A program made the position numbers and the translations under genes. Below the pieces are notes generated by a model. The model worked only from the letters and a program-made list of their open reading frames with translations. It searched no databases and was not told where the DNA came from. 64,000 nt of DNA. Source: Ascochyta rabiei. Lineage: Eukaryota; Ascomycota; Dothideomycetes; Pleosporales; Didymellaceae. The stretch spans positions 1,332,775-1,396,774 of the forward strand of contig NC_082422.1 in the NCBI RefSeq assembly GCF_004011695.2, given 5' to 3'. This document shows, in pieces, positions 24,201 to 35,959 of this stretch (positions are counted from its first letter, which is position 1; each line of letters starts with the position of its first letter).

Positions 24201-25750
24201 AACTCCACTAACTTGCTAGAGAAGACGCACTTGCTTGCCTTTGCAAACATCCCCTATTTAACTAGGCAATTAAGGACCTCTTTAACGTGTCTGTTGTGGT
24301 CTTTCTTGTCCTAGGAATAGATAAGGATGTTGTCTAGGTAAACTACGCAGATCCTATCTAGTAGGCCTTCTAGGGCTCTGTAGATATAGGATTAGAACGT
24401 GGCTAGTACGTTGGCCAAGCTGAACAGCATTACTAGGTATTTAAAATAACTGTATTGCGTCTTAAACGCAGTCTTCTACTTGTTGCCCTCCTTAATCTAG
24501 AGCCTATAGTAGGCGTTATGTAGATCTAGCTTAGTAAAGACCTTTGCTTTTAACAGATAATCCATTATCTCGCTCACTAGCAGAATAGGATACTAATTCT
24601 TAATAGTTATCTTATTTAATCCCTAATAATTAACACATAATCTTATAGTGCTATTAGGTTTAGGAACAAACAGAATAGGTACTTCTGCTAGCGACTTGCT
24701 TAGGCAGATCTAGCCTTTCTCCTGTGCTGCCTTAAGGTATTCCTAGAGTATATCTAGTTCTTAGCAGAACAGGTTATAGATTAGGAGGTTAGGAACCTTA
24801 GCACCTGCCTTAATCTCTATAGAGTGATTATACTCCTAGTAGGGCGCTAATACACTTGTCTAGCGTTTACTAAACGCAAACTACTTATAATAGAGGTGCT
24901 TAGGCACGTATTTAAGCTCTTCTATGTCTAGGGCGTCTGCCTCTAGTATAGGGCCACTATTAATTCCTACTGCTATAATCCTTAACTACTTAGTAAGGGT
25001 TGCGTCTAGCGTCTGTCTGTTGTCCGTCTAGTGGACGTCTGTTGGACCCCCTATGCTTAGACTCTTAGACTGTAGTAGGTATAGATACTTACCTAGGTCC
25101 AGGTTACTAAACAATTGTTTAGCAGTTACTAGCTAGACTCTCTTAATATTGTCTGTAAACCACTTGTAGGTTTCTACAGAGAAGCAGATATACAGGTCCG
25201 CCTTAGCTAGCTATAGATAACCTAATACTAGGTTATATCTAACAAATAATGTAGACTAGAATTTAGTTAGCCTAACTGTCTTAGGCGTTCCCTTGCTGTT
25301 GTAGCAGACTATTATTAACTAGTACTGCTCTATCAACAACAGCTTTATATCGTCCAGGACCACCACGTTTAGTCGCTGGTTAGTTCCCTCTAGGTTAAGC
25401 CCTAGGTCTCTAGTTACCTGTTTAGTAATAAGGTTTAGCTCTAAACCTAAGTTGTACAAGGCCTGGAGAGTCCTAGAATTGCCCTTAGAGTTAATTAGCT
25501 GGATAGTAACTGCTATACAGGTTTGTTTCCCTTTAGTCTCTAGCCCTAGTTATAGGTAGAAAAGGTTAGCAACTAGGGCTTCCTATTTCCCTAGTTGCTA
25601 CTAGATTATTAATTACCGCCTCTGCGGCCTCTCTAATAGCTCTGTTGCTAATAGCCCTAAGGGTTTTGCCCCTAATTTAGCTAATAATAACTACCCCTAT
25701 TAGATTGTTAGTAGTAATTGCCCCTATAGGACCTCTTGCCTCCTACTAAA
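21220..25750 (-). pseudogene. gypsy family 3 Pol: protease, RT, RNase H, integrase, chromodomain, AT-hook
   Basis: On the minus strand, RT has YLDNILIYS near 24300-24345 (YLDD changed to YLDN), then FVEFLGFVIT near 24200. RNase H follows to about 23450 and integrase from about 22950 (DQFSKYVQYLPC, FYPQTDRQTER near 22300). A chromodomain lies at about 21530-21650 (ILSHQDIEAYGR, YRVK, LGQPNKEA), followed at 21413-21439 by KRKRGRPKK, a consensus AT-hook. Chromodomains read methylated histone H3 and AT-hooks bind AT-rich minor groove. Together they would favour integration into AT-rich heterochromatin such as this. Multiple TAG/TAA stops make it non-coding now. Confidence 0.85.
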
Positions 25751-25799
25751 TTACCATTATTAGTTGCTAGCTAGGAGTCTCCTGGCTGCTTTCCGGCGT

Positions 25800-26895
25800 T
25801 GCTCCTAGAGGGGGTTAAGGCCTAGCTGTAGTGCTTTTTAAATCCTCCCCTATTAGGAGAAGAGTAAGGTATTTTGTTTCGACTACTGCCTTTAGCCTAG
25901 AGGATTAAATATAAGGGGACTGTTACGGTCTCTGCGTTACAGAGGGCCTGTTTAAACTCTATCTACTTAGTAATATATTCTAGGCTGCTATTACGCTAGA
26001 TCTTATATTAGAGTTTATAGGGAGTAAGGCTCTATACAAACGCTATTTTAAACTTATAGTTATCTGTGCTGTTGTTAAACTTAGCAAAGTTGTAGGGCAG
26101 TAGAGACTCCTGCTTGTTTAACTTTATTAGGAAGGTGTTGACAGAATTGTTAGCCTTCTACTTATAGTTAAAGTACTTATTGTAGTTCTTATACTAAGTA
26201 AAGACTAGGTCTTATACAAGCTACTCCTCCTCTGCACAGAGGTTAGCCTAGGTTCAGATTAATCCCTTGTTAATATGTTGTTAGATTAATTCTTAATAGA
26301 CACAATAGTAGATAGTGCCTATAATCTAATAGGTGCAGGTTACAGAGTCTTTAACTACTTAAGCGTACTAGAACGCTGTGTCTATGTCCTTAATCTACTA
26401 GTCCACCTACTAAGTTAATAGAGGCTTATTATCTGTCCTAAGTTTTAGCTTAGGTTAGACGTTGTTAAGGACTTACATTATCTTACTAGCCTTATTAAAC
26501 GCTGGGTAGTAGCTACCTAGCGTAGGTCTAACGTGCGTCTGCTGCAGGGTCTCCACTACCTAGTTAAATTGCTACTGCTAGATTTTAATTTCTTGTTTAG
26601 GGGCGCTGGACAATTCTGCCTTGTTAAGTGCCATTAGCAACAACAGGATAGAAGCCTGTAGCAACTCTATTTGTGTAACGCGTGGCGTTAGGACGTCTAG
26701 CGTTGCATTGCTTGCTGCTGTAGTAGCTAACCTGCCCCTAATGTAAGGGTTAAGCGGTGGCTCTATAGGTGCCAGCAATACCCTAGGCGCTTTGTTGCGG
26801 CGTTGCGCATCTGGCTCCTAACCAAGGTTGTTGTAGAGGGGCAACTCCTCTACGTTGCTAGTGGTTAAGCAGAGGTTGCGTTGTCCTCTAGCCAT
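25800..26895 (-). pseudogene. gypsy family 3 Gag (decayed)
   Basis: The first minus-strand frame after the 5' LTR. It starts at ATG 26893-26895 (MARGQRNLCLTTS), stays open as far as 26578, then is broken by TAG and TAA. A Gly/Asn/Tyr-rich tail lies near 25800. The role would be RNA packaging. No intact CCHC knuckle was found, so assignment rests on position between the 5' LTR and Pol. Confidence 0.6.
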
Positions 26896-26974
26896 TGCTG
26901 ATGGCTACGTTTTTTCCCGTCTCTCTGCTGCTAATTAGCTGCCTGTTCTAAGAGGAAGTATAAAGGATTTGAAT

Positions 26975-27167
26975 TGTAAGGGCACTATAGGCAGGCAATA
27001 GAGCAGAGCAATATAGGATGAAATAATAGGTAATATTAATAGATAAGACAAATCCTTAATAGATAAGTCTTTAGGTGTGTGGATGTTATATACTGGTTGG
27101 TGGGTCTCTAAGCTTAGCCTAGGACCTAACCGAGGTATCCCCTGCTGTAGGGAGAACACCCGTAACA
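26975..27167 (-). repeat. 5' LTR of gypsy family 3
   Basis: TGTAAGGGCAC...CGTAACA, 193 bp, flanked on the right by the target duplication TAAAT. Less mutated than its partner at 18980. Confidence 0.93.
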
Positions 27168-27172
27168 TAAAT

Positions 27173-27846
27173 ACTAAGACGCTGCTAACTAAGTGCTCCT
27201 ATACCTATAGAAGACAAGAAATCTGTTACTTAACTTTAGATAGGGTAAAGAACTTAAAGTTGCAAGAAACGCATTATTTGCTAATAACACTATAGACTTA
27301 AAGAGTTCCTAAGGATACGCTATTAAGCTATTTAGAGGACTTATTACCTAGAGAGTAAATAAACAAGATACTGTTACAACGTTAACTACTAAGGCTAAGC
27401 TCCTAGCACTGTCCTAAGTAGCTAAGGAAGCAATATTTACCTCTTAACTAATAAAAGAGCTTTAGGTAACCCTAAGTAATCTAACAAGAATAATTAAATG
27501 TAATAATATACAGACAATATGTCTAGTTACTATAGATATTACTAAGATATAGACTAAACTTTAGCATATTAATATACACAACTACTAGTTATAATAAGAA
27601 GTTAACTGTAAAATAATTAAAGTAGAATATATCCTATTAAATAATATAATTGTAGATAGATTTATAAAGTTGTTACTAATTAGTAAATAGGCCAGCTTTT
27701 TTAATTAGTTAGGACTTATTAAGGGCTAGAAGGGCACATTAAGGGATATCCCGCTTAAGAAGATGCAAGAGCAACTAAAGGACCTTATGTTAAAGAGTTA
27801 ATTAACTAGTTTGCGTATCTTGTAATAGGATTCTAAACTAAGAGGG
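27173..27846 (+). pseudogene. Copia element A Pol, second part (RNase H)
   Basis: Continues the frame interrupted at 18974. The Copia RNase H region includes TTKAKLLALS and KEAIFTS near 27380-27435, then KYNN-type and NNIIVDRFIKLL near 27640. It ends in a purine-rich tract (aaactaagagggtg) before the LTR. The same C-terminal region is found in inverse orientation at 51051-51548. Confidence 0.82.
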
Positions 27847-28016
27847 TGTATTAAATAAAAGGTATTAGAGAAATAGGTTAGGCGACATACCTGCTAAGAA
27901 ACCGTGCAGGGGCCCCTACCAGAACCTAGATAAGACAAAAATCACCCTTACATAGAACAAGAACAGAACATTAATACATCATCATCAACTCATTACTATT
28001 ACCATCCAATCTGACA
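27847..28016 (+). repeat. 3' LTR of Copia element A (170 bp)
   Basis: Starts TGTATTAAATAAAAGG directly after the polypurine tract and ends TCTGACA. The inverse copy at 50882-51050 is nearly the same length and sequence. It includes the distinctive block ggggcccctaccagaacc. Confidence 0.87.
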
Positions 28017-28584
28017 AGTAGGCAGAGAGAGAGACCCTTATTCATACTACGTTGCTCAGCACCTCTCCCAGCACATCCGGCGTATCCGTCAGCACTCAGA
28101 TCCAGCACATCCGGCGGATCCGGCGGATCTGTCAGATCCCAAGGCATGCCACATGCCAGCTAATCAGCACCTGCCAGGTGACACCTGGTAGCATCTAATT
28201 GGACAGGAGAAACTGCATCTGCCTATTGTCAGTGGCCATCCGTGGATCACACCTCAGCACCGTCTCTCTGCCTCTATCTATCTGGCTATCCGTGGATCAG
28301 TCCTCTTGCATCACACACCGCTCTCAGCACCCCTCAGCATCTCTCCTAGTACGTTGCTAATAGCTATTAGTATTAGAATTAGTATTAGTATCAGTATCAG
28401 TATTAGTATCAGGATCAGAATCAGGACCAAGATCAGGATTGTTTGGACTATTTGGAAGGTCAACATCTGTCTGTATCAGAGTCAGTATTAGTATCAGTAT
28501 CAGTATTTTTAGGATCAGATTAGGGTTAGTATCAGTAGCAGCTATTGCAGCCTGATGGGACCATGCTGTTAAGGTGGGGGAGGT
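28017..28584. other. GC-balanced spacer, little RIP, with CpG-containing short repeats
   Basis: Between the Copia A LTR and the inverted dispersed repeat. It holds repeated cagcacatccggcggatc-type phrases near 28070-28135 and a microsatellite at 28361-28520. CpG and CpA survive, unlike in the elements on both sides. No gene was recognised. Confidence 0.7.
28361..28520. repeat. hexanucleotide microsatellite (ATTAGT/ATCAGT)
   Basis: Degenerate 6-bp repeats alternating attagt, atcagt and atcagg, interrupted near 28440-28475. A short open frame of Ile-Ser/Ile-Arg repeats across it is an artefact. Confidence 0.9.
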
Positions 28585-28740
28585 TTGTGCCGGTGCACAG
28601 AGTAACTACCTCGGTAATACTGGTGAACAGGGGGGATAACCTCGGCAATCCCTTAGATGCCAGGTATAAGAGGGGCATCCATCTATCTAATAGACAGACA
28701 CCTTACCACCTACCTACCTCTTAATTAACCTCTCTACATC
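28585..28740 (-). repeat. dispersed GC-balanced repeat, copy B
   Basis: Reverse complement of 12046-12187 with a few transitions. It lies immediately before the 5'-truncated gypsy copy 2. Confidence 0.8.
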
Positions 28741-31700
28741 TACTCTTCTTCTCTTTCGTCTCTCTCTCTCTGCCTACTAACGGGTGCTTCCTACTCCTGT
28801 TCACTACAACTGTAGTAAACTAGGCCACTTTGCTAGGGACTACTAGATAAATAAGGTTTACTGCTAGTTAAATGTACTTACCTGTAATTGTAATAACATA
28901 GATGTTAGTAAATAGCAAATTCTTACTAACAACATTAGACAAATGCTAGAAGACCTAGAGTCTAGTCCTAAGGACGATAACAACTGTATTGTACCTCTAA
29001 TTTGTGTAGCAACACCTTACTAGAACGCCTGGACAGGTAAGGAGCTAGGACGTCTTTTCTACAGCAACATTATCGCCTATAAGGAAACAGCATATTATTA
29101 GCAAAAGATAGATAACCTACTAGACACATTAGGACAAAGGTTTAGCTAAAGTAGTGTAAAGGCAACACGCAAACAAGAACGCATAGCTTAACAACGCCGG
29201 AAGCGTAACAATAAAGAAGCCTACTACTAAATATGTTAAGAACTTGTTAGTCCTATAGAAGGAACTAAAATTGCAGAAATAACACTAGAACTCTAACAGC
29301 TCGTTTATTAGTTTAGAAAAGAAATTAACAATAGCAGCTAGTTAATTAATAACCTAGAAGAAGCTAAAGACTAGCTTTAGTGTAATAAAGAAACATAGCT
29401 TAGCCTAGAACGTATGCGGAAGTAGAAAGAAGAACTACTAATAATTAGCCTATAACTACAGTATATCCTAGACTACTAAAATCTAAAATATAGAAACCTT
29501 ATATAGACTGTATACACTAAAGACAAATTTATAATCTACTATAATAAGAAGCTTAGTGCTAGATAGTTTCTGGCACAATAAGGCCTCTGTTGTAACTAAT
29601 AGTACTAGTGTTACAATAACCTGTGTAAACTTTATCTTATTAACAAATACTAGAAAACACACTTCTCTAGCACAGATAACCTATAGGACACGATACAAAT
29701 ACAGCTAGTAGTTAATAGAAGTTGCTATAACGCACACTAGTAGAACTGCCTTAACGCACATTGTAAGAAGCATTCCAGTACTAAGGAGTTTAAAGGGTTT
29801 AGTAACAAGGGGACTTTATTAGGCTAGCGCCTACAAGCCCTAGGGATCGATCTATTAATAGCATTAGGAATAACTATCTTATTAAGCTACCTATTAAACT
29901 AAATAGGGTAGCCTAAACAGCACTCTTAGACTTAGGAGCATAAGTAAGTTATATATCTAGAACAGCAAAATAGCAAGCTAGACTTAGATTATATTATAAG
30001 GAGGACCCTTACTTACTCTAAGTAGCTAATAAAGAACTTATGCTAGATAAACTACTAATTATATTTAAAATAATAGCAGTACCCCTACAGATACAGGGGC
30101 ACTATAAGGAAATAAACCTAGATATCTTTGCAAAGGCTACGCACAATGTTATACTAGGACTTCTCTAGTTATAAATACACAACCTAAAGATAGACTAGGC
30201 ATAAGAAAGACTTTTAATAAAAGGATGTAAACGCAGCACTAATGTATCTACGCCTACAGAGCGCACGCAGCAGCTAGTAGATAAGAAGGAGATTATTAAT
30301 GTCTCTTTAACACATAAGATGTGCTAAGATAGAGCAGTTAACTCTGTAGATGCTAAACGCCCTATAGATTACAAAGCAAGAGTTAAGGAGGAGAAGAGTG
30401 CACCTCCTGCTATCTCTAACATTTACAGACAGTATGCAGAGATATTTAGAGAAGAGCTTACAGCAAAAGCCCTGCCTAAGCATTAACCTTAAGATTATAA
30501 GATTAGGCTCTAGAAAAGAAAGCTACTAAATTTTAGGCTGTTATATTAGTTATTAAAAAAGGAACATAAAGTACTTTATAAGTATATTAAGGAGAACCTT
30601 AAGAAGGGATTTATTAGAAGATTAGAATTACCTAAAGGGTACTAAATCATGTTTATCCTAAGAAGGATAGCAATCTACAACCTTGTATTAAATTTTGAAA
30701 GTTTAATAAAATTACTATTAAGAACTGCTACCTGTTCCTAAATATTACAGAGTTCTAGGACTAGCTAGCAGGAGCTTAGTACTTTACAGCGTTAGACTTA
30801 CAAGGCGCGTACAACCTTATACGCATAAAGAAAAAAAAAGAAGACAATAGTAATTAGGATATTATATAGTTAGACTCTATAAGTACCTTATTGTCCTATT
30901 TAGTCTAACAAACACACTAGCAAAATGCTAGGAGTTAATTAACAATATCCTAAGAGCACACCTTAACAGAACTGTAGTAGCGTACCTAGACAATATCATA
31001 GTGTATTTAAGGACACTAGAGGAGCACAAACAACACGTTATAGAAGTGCTAGAATGCCTAAAGCAGGCAGACCTACAGCTTAAACCTAACAAGTGCAAAT
31101 AGTATAAGGAGGAAGTTAAATTCCTAGGGTATATTAAAGGACAACACAATGTGAGGATAAGTCTAACAAAGGTAGAAGTAGTTAAAACCTAGCAGACGCT
31201 AAAACCAGTTTAACCAATCTAGAAATTCTTAGGATTTGTTAACTTGAACTAACGCTTTATTATGGACTACTTTAAGATTTTAATCCTGCTAATAAAGATT
31301 ACGCAGAAGGATACGCTATTTAAGTGGGGATAAGAACAGAATAATATGTTTAAGGCACTTAAGTAAGCCTATATTACACCTCCTATATTTAATCCATTTT
31401 ACAGCAGCAAATAAATATATATAGAGACTAATGCCTAAGATCTTACATTAGGCGCATGTATTACATAAGAAAAAGATAGACTATAGCACCCTATTGCGTA
31501 CTACCTACATAAGCTCTTAGGACCTAAAAAACGCTATAATATGCAAAATAAAGAATTACTTATAATTGTATTAGCTCTAGAACATTAGCAACCATATACA
31601 GAAAGCTGCTTAGAACTTTCTATCTACACTAACTATAAGAACCTAGTAGACTTTACTACTACTAAGGTCTTAGATTTATAATAAGTACGTTAGTCTTAAA

Positions 31701-32176
31701 TACTTATGTAATATAAATTCAAGATATTGTATAAACTAGGCAAGGACAATAGCAGAGCTAACGTACTTAGCTAATAACATAACCTTACTAGAGAAAAAAA
31801 AATTAACAAGTTCGCAGTATTAGGAATTAATAATAATAGGTTACTTAGACTATTGCAGTAACTAAACAATATAATGCAAATTAAAAACAAACAGCGCATT
31901 ACATTAGATGTACTAGAGGAATTTTAGGACAAAGCTATAGCTAATTACTACAATAACCTACTATACAGACACCTTAGAATTACACACACAATAGAACTTA
32001 TTAAGTAATAATGTAAGTTTAGTAATATAAAGAACAAGGTTACTAAGTATATTAAGAACTATGTTAACTGTTAACCAAATAAATATAGTACATAAGCAAA
32101 ATATAGAGAAATATAGGTAATAGAGCTGCCTACAGCACTATAGACAAACATTACAATATATTTTATTACACGGCTG

Positions 32177-32331
32177 TGTTATAGGCTCAGACCTTGTCTG
32201 AGCCTTAAGCGAGACGGGACGGTTACGTGTTCTACAGACATATTAGAAGGACACGCGACGTGCTACCTCCTTAAGAGATACAATACCATATCGACCCTTA
32301 TTGCATCCTACCCTAAGGCCAGTCCATAACA
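32177..32331. repeat. 155-bp solo LTR-like insertion, not RIP-mutated
   Basis: Starts TGTTATAGGCTC and ends GTCCATAACA. It is flanked by GGCTG (32172-32176) and AGCTG (32332-32336), a 5-bp target duplication with one transition. Comparison with gypsy copy 1 near 2165 shows these bases are extra. It keeps many CpG and CpA dinucleotides while the host element is depleted. It could be a solo LTR or a small non-autonomous LTR element. Confidence 0.75.
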
Positions 32332-32447
32332 AGCTGCCTATCTTAAGAGACCTAGTAACTAGATACACCTACGACTTAATCTTTGTTATAGTTTACAGAT
32401 TTACTAAGTACACTAAGATAATACTGTTTTAACATAGTTATAACGTA

Positions 32448-34285
32448 CCCTACAGACGAAAGAATTAACAGGCAAGAGAATCACTTTTGCTAAGCCCCTA
32501 CCAAACCACCCTTTACATAATAATGCCTTCTTAACAACACTTTCTAGACGCGTTAAAAGAAGCTTAGATACAGCTTGCGCTCTAGGCTCTTAAATAAGAC
32601 GCAACTCTCTCTTAGCAACGCGCTGCTGCTATCTACAGAGTTCCTTAAGCTATACTAAGTAAGTAACACACAGAATAACCTTTACACGCTAATTCTATAG
32701 CTAACTTACAGAAGCTAGACAATAATAAGAAAAAGGTAATTATTAAATATGTCCTTAAGCTAGACGCGTAAGGATTTTCCCCTTAGCTCTTAGATATAGC
32801 TACTATAGCTAATTCTTTGCGCGCTAAGCATAATCTAGGCCCTATTAGCACAAACTAGCCTAGTATGTTTATTAAGCAACACCTAGGGCTTAAAGTTAAG
32901 TTTAATTACAAGTATAACTATAAGAGAGCCCTCTGTAAGGATCCTAAGGTTCTGTAGGGCTAGTTTAGCTTAGTAGTAAATGTTAAAGCTAAGTATAGCA
33001 TCTAGAATAAAGACATATATAACTTTCACAAAACAGGCTTTATAATAGGCTAGATCTTCCTAGAAGTAGTTGTTATAGCTTTAGAACAACAAGGTTAGCT
33101 AAAGGCAGTCTAGCTAGGCAACTGTAAGTGGGCTACAGCTATAGTAGGCATTAATGCTAAAGGATAGGCTATTCTAGCCTTTCTTATCTTTAAGGCCTAC
33201 TACTACCTCTCTGCCTGGTATAAAGAAGAGGAACTGCCTTAAGACTAGGTTATTTGAGTCTCTAATAACGGCTGGACTACTAACAAGCTTAGTCTAGACT
33301 AGATAAGCTACTTTAACAGGTATACAAAGGAGCTTATTATTAGCACCTACTATTTACTTATTACTAATAGTTATAAGAGCTATAACTCTCTTAAATTCTA
33401 GCAGTACTGTAAGGATAATAAGATTATTACTCTCTATTTGCCTCTTTATTAATTACACCTTACACAGCCTCTTAATGTAGCTTATTTTACTGCTTTAAAG
33501 AAGGTATATAGGCGCTAAGCTAAAATACTTATATATAACTAGATTAACTATATTATAAAGACAGAGTTCCTACTATACTTTATACGCGCCTATAACGCTG
33601 CAATTACTTCTAGCAATATTTAGGGGGGGTTCTAAGGCGCTAGACTAGTCCTGTTTAACCTATAACAGGTGATAAGCAGCCTTAAAATAAAGCTGCGCAT
33701 GCTATTACCACTACTACCTATTAATAACAAGCTCTAGCAGTTGCAAACCCTAAGCAACACCCCTAAACTTAGATTGTAATTAACGCTTATAAAAATAAGG
33801 ATTTAGAGGTATATAGATAGCTTGCCTACCTCTATAGTTAAAGCGTTTAAGAAGGTCTTAAAAGAGGTAGCTATAATTGCGCATAAGCTAGTGTTAGCGC
33901 AACAGGAGTTTGCTAAGCTTTAAGCTGCTAATAAGGTAGCTACACAACAAAAATTACATAAAAGAACGTAGGTTAAAAAAGAAGGTACTCTAATAGTTAA
34001 AGAGGGCTAGTAATTAACAGCTCTAAAAGAGTTCAGAGCGCGTGGTAATAGTAACAAGGCAAAGAAGCAGGTGCGCGCTAATAGGGCTAAGCTAACCTAA
34101 AGGCGCTATAGACAGTATAGTATAACTAGACATAACGCGTAAACATGTAAGAATAATATAGAAGTAATCTCTAAGTAATATTACAGCTTGTCTAGTTTGT
34201 GGTGTTTTAGGCTATAATGGGGTGAGTTTTAGTAGGGGCTTAGTAAAAGTAATTCTCTTGCCTGTTAATTTTTTTGTTTATAGGG
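32448..34285 (+). mobile_element. pogo/Fot1-like DNA transposon in gypsy copy 2 (1838 bp)
   Basis: Inverted repeats of about 50 bp (starts CCCTACAGACG, ends TTTATAGGG) flanked by TA (32446-32447, 34286-34287), the pogo/Tc1-mariner target. The transposase on the plus strand starts near 32522 (ATGCCTTC) and includes VKFNYKYNYKRALCKD and VKAKYSI near 32890-33005. It ends near 34000 and has many TAG/TAA stops. Its inverted repeats differ from those of the 43238 element, so it is a separate family with a related transposase. Confidence 0.9.
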
Positions 34286-35234
34286 TACGTTACTGTAGAG
34301 CAGCTTATATAAGTATTCCTAGATTTACATATAAGGCATTATAGTATACCTAAATTAATTATTAGTAATTAAGATAAGCTCTTTACGTTAAACTACTAGA
34401 CTACACTCTTAGCAGCTATTATTACTAAGAAGAAGCTTTTAACAGCCTATTATCTGTAGACAGACAGACAGACCAAAAGAACAAATTAGACCATAGAAAC
34501 ACACCTACAGATTTACAGTAACTAGCAGCAAGATAACTAGGTTTTGCTGTTACCTATACTAGAGATCGCATACAATAACAAATTGTTAGAAGTAATAGGA
34601 GAATTACTGTTCTTTCTAAATTACAGAATGTACCTAGATCTCTTTACTAGAAGTCTAGACACGCTATTTAGACTAAATTAGCAATATCTTTAGTAGTAAG
34701 ACTAAAAGAAGTACATAAAAAAAAACTAGAAAACATTAGTAGGGCTTAAGAATAAGCAATCTTATATGTTAACTAAAAAAGAAAAACAGCACTTTAGCTA
34801 AAAGACGGGGATAAAGTCTATCTTCTTACAAAAAACCTTTGCACACAAAGACTAACAAAAAAACTAGACTATATTAAAGTTACACCCTTCTTAATTTTTA
34901 AGTAGATAAGACTAGTTAACTATACACTTAATCTGCTAAGGAATGTAAAGATCTATCTAGTGTTCTACATCTTGCTATTAGAACAAGCTAACCCTAGAAC
35001 GCCTATCTAGGAGAACTTCTTTTATTAAGCTAATAGTAAAGATAGATAGGAAGTTAAAAAAATAGTAATATATAGAGGAAATAGCAATTAACAAAGGTAT
35101 CTAGTCAAATAGTAAGGATATCTAGACTTAGAAAACATATAGGAACTACCTACGCATCTTATAAGCTGCTGCTAATTATTAAATAAGTACTTTAATTTGC
35201 TACAGACTCTTTAATTAAACAAAGAGCTTCTTAG

Positions 35235-35665
35235 GTAGCTGGTAAGGCATATATGCTAAAAGACGCTACAGAACAGTTAGGATTAACTTCTTTAGCTGGG
35301 TCTAACTCGCTAGCCTTAACTATTCTATTTGCTAAACATAGTGCCTTTTACTACACGCGTTTATTTACCTGTTTTAGAATTTTTCTATTACGTAATAATT
35401 GCGTAATTACAGTTATAAGGAGTAACTTATCTACTTCTACCTTTTTCTTATACTCCTTATAAGTCTTATCTAATAACACCTTAGATATATTTACATATAG
35501 CTTGCTAGCCTTTATACACTTAGCACACTTTAGATCTTTTAGACTACCTAGCATAATGTAGCACTTGTGGCTGCTAAAGAATTAATAATTGCAGGGGACT
35601 TTAGCAGGTGTATTAGCTTAACAGATCTCTAATATAAGACAGATATTATATGCGTGTAAGGACAT
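35235..35665 (-). pseudogene. antisense accessory ORF of gypsy family 1, copy 2
   Basis: Counterpart of 3218-3652. It starts at ATG 35663-35665 and keeps LKCAKCIKASK and DKTYKEYKKKVEVDKLLL. It has more damage: TAA near 35620 and near 35575, and TAG at 35351. Retention of the same layout in both copies shows that the frame belongs to the element. Confidence 0.6.
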
Positions 35666-35765
35666 CTTAACTTATAGGTTACGAGATATAGTAATTACAG
35701 ATTATATAAAACTCTAACAGGCAATTACGTAGTTTAAGGACAAACTAAAGAGGAAGGGGGGATAG

Positions 35766-35779
35766 TGTTACAATCCTGT
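35766..35779 (+). repeat. start of gypsy copy 2 3' LTR (before Copia insertion)
   Basis: TGTTACAATCCTGT follows the polypurine tract. The LTR is cut here by the Copia element and continues at 40888, with CCTGT duplicated. Confidence 0.92.
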
Positions 35780-35952
35780 TGTTAGATGGTATGATGAATG
35801 TGTAATGAGGTAACTTAATAATATTGATTGTTGTTCTATGTTTCTGTTCCCCTCTGTTCAGTGAGATTCAGGTTCTTTGCTAGTGTGCTAAGCCTATTGG
35901 TCCCTGCTCAATTGTACAGATCCAACCTTGCTAGAGCTTGTTCTATCTAACA
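35780..35952 (-). repeat. 3' LTR of Copia element C
   Basis: TGTTAGATGGTATG...CTATCTAACA, 173 bp, same length as its partner. Confidence 0.95.
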
Positions 35953-35959
35953 CACCCCT

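Larger units (their letters stand above)
18980..27167 (-). mobile_element. complete gypsy chromovirus (family 3) nested in Copia element A, 8188 bp
   Basis: Two 193-bp LTRs (18980-19172 and 26975-27167) are flanked by the 5-bp duplication TAAAT (18975-18979 and 27168-27172), proving insertion into the Copia RNase H/RT region. Gag-Pol reads on the minus strand. The polypurine tract lies next to the left LTR (aagggggggggc on the minus strand), confirming orientation. Between integrase and the 3' LTR is about 2.3 kb of non-pol sequence. It holds a plus-strand accessory gene and a direct repeat. Mutated by RIP but LTRs still match well. Confidence 0.95.
28800..35215 (+). pseudogene. gypsy family 1 copy 2 Gag-Pol (decayed, interrupted)
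   Basis: The Gag knuckle remains as YNCSKLGHFARDY near 28810-28850 (terminal Cys to Tyr). The protease near 29890-30175 reads TALLDLGA where DSGA is usual, ending VILGLL. The RT active site at about 30980-30992 is YLDNI. RNase H spans about 31420-31780 and integrase about 31920-34700, minus the two insertions. The chromodomain lies at about 35050-35180. Every domain has TAA/TAG stops. The segment 29560-29800 is rich in Cys/His (CYNNLCKLY, NCLNAHCKKH) and may be a second zinc-binding region between Gag and protease. Confidence 0.85.

Noticed and set aside
28306..28491. 61-codon Ile-Ser-repeat ORF
   Set aside because: Lies on a hexanucleotide microsatellite.
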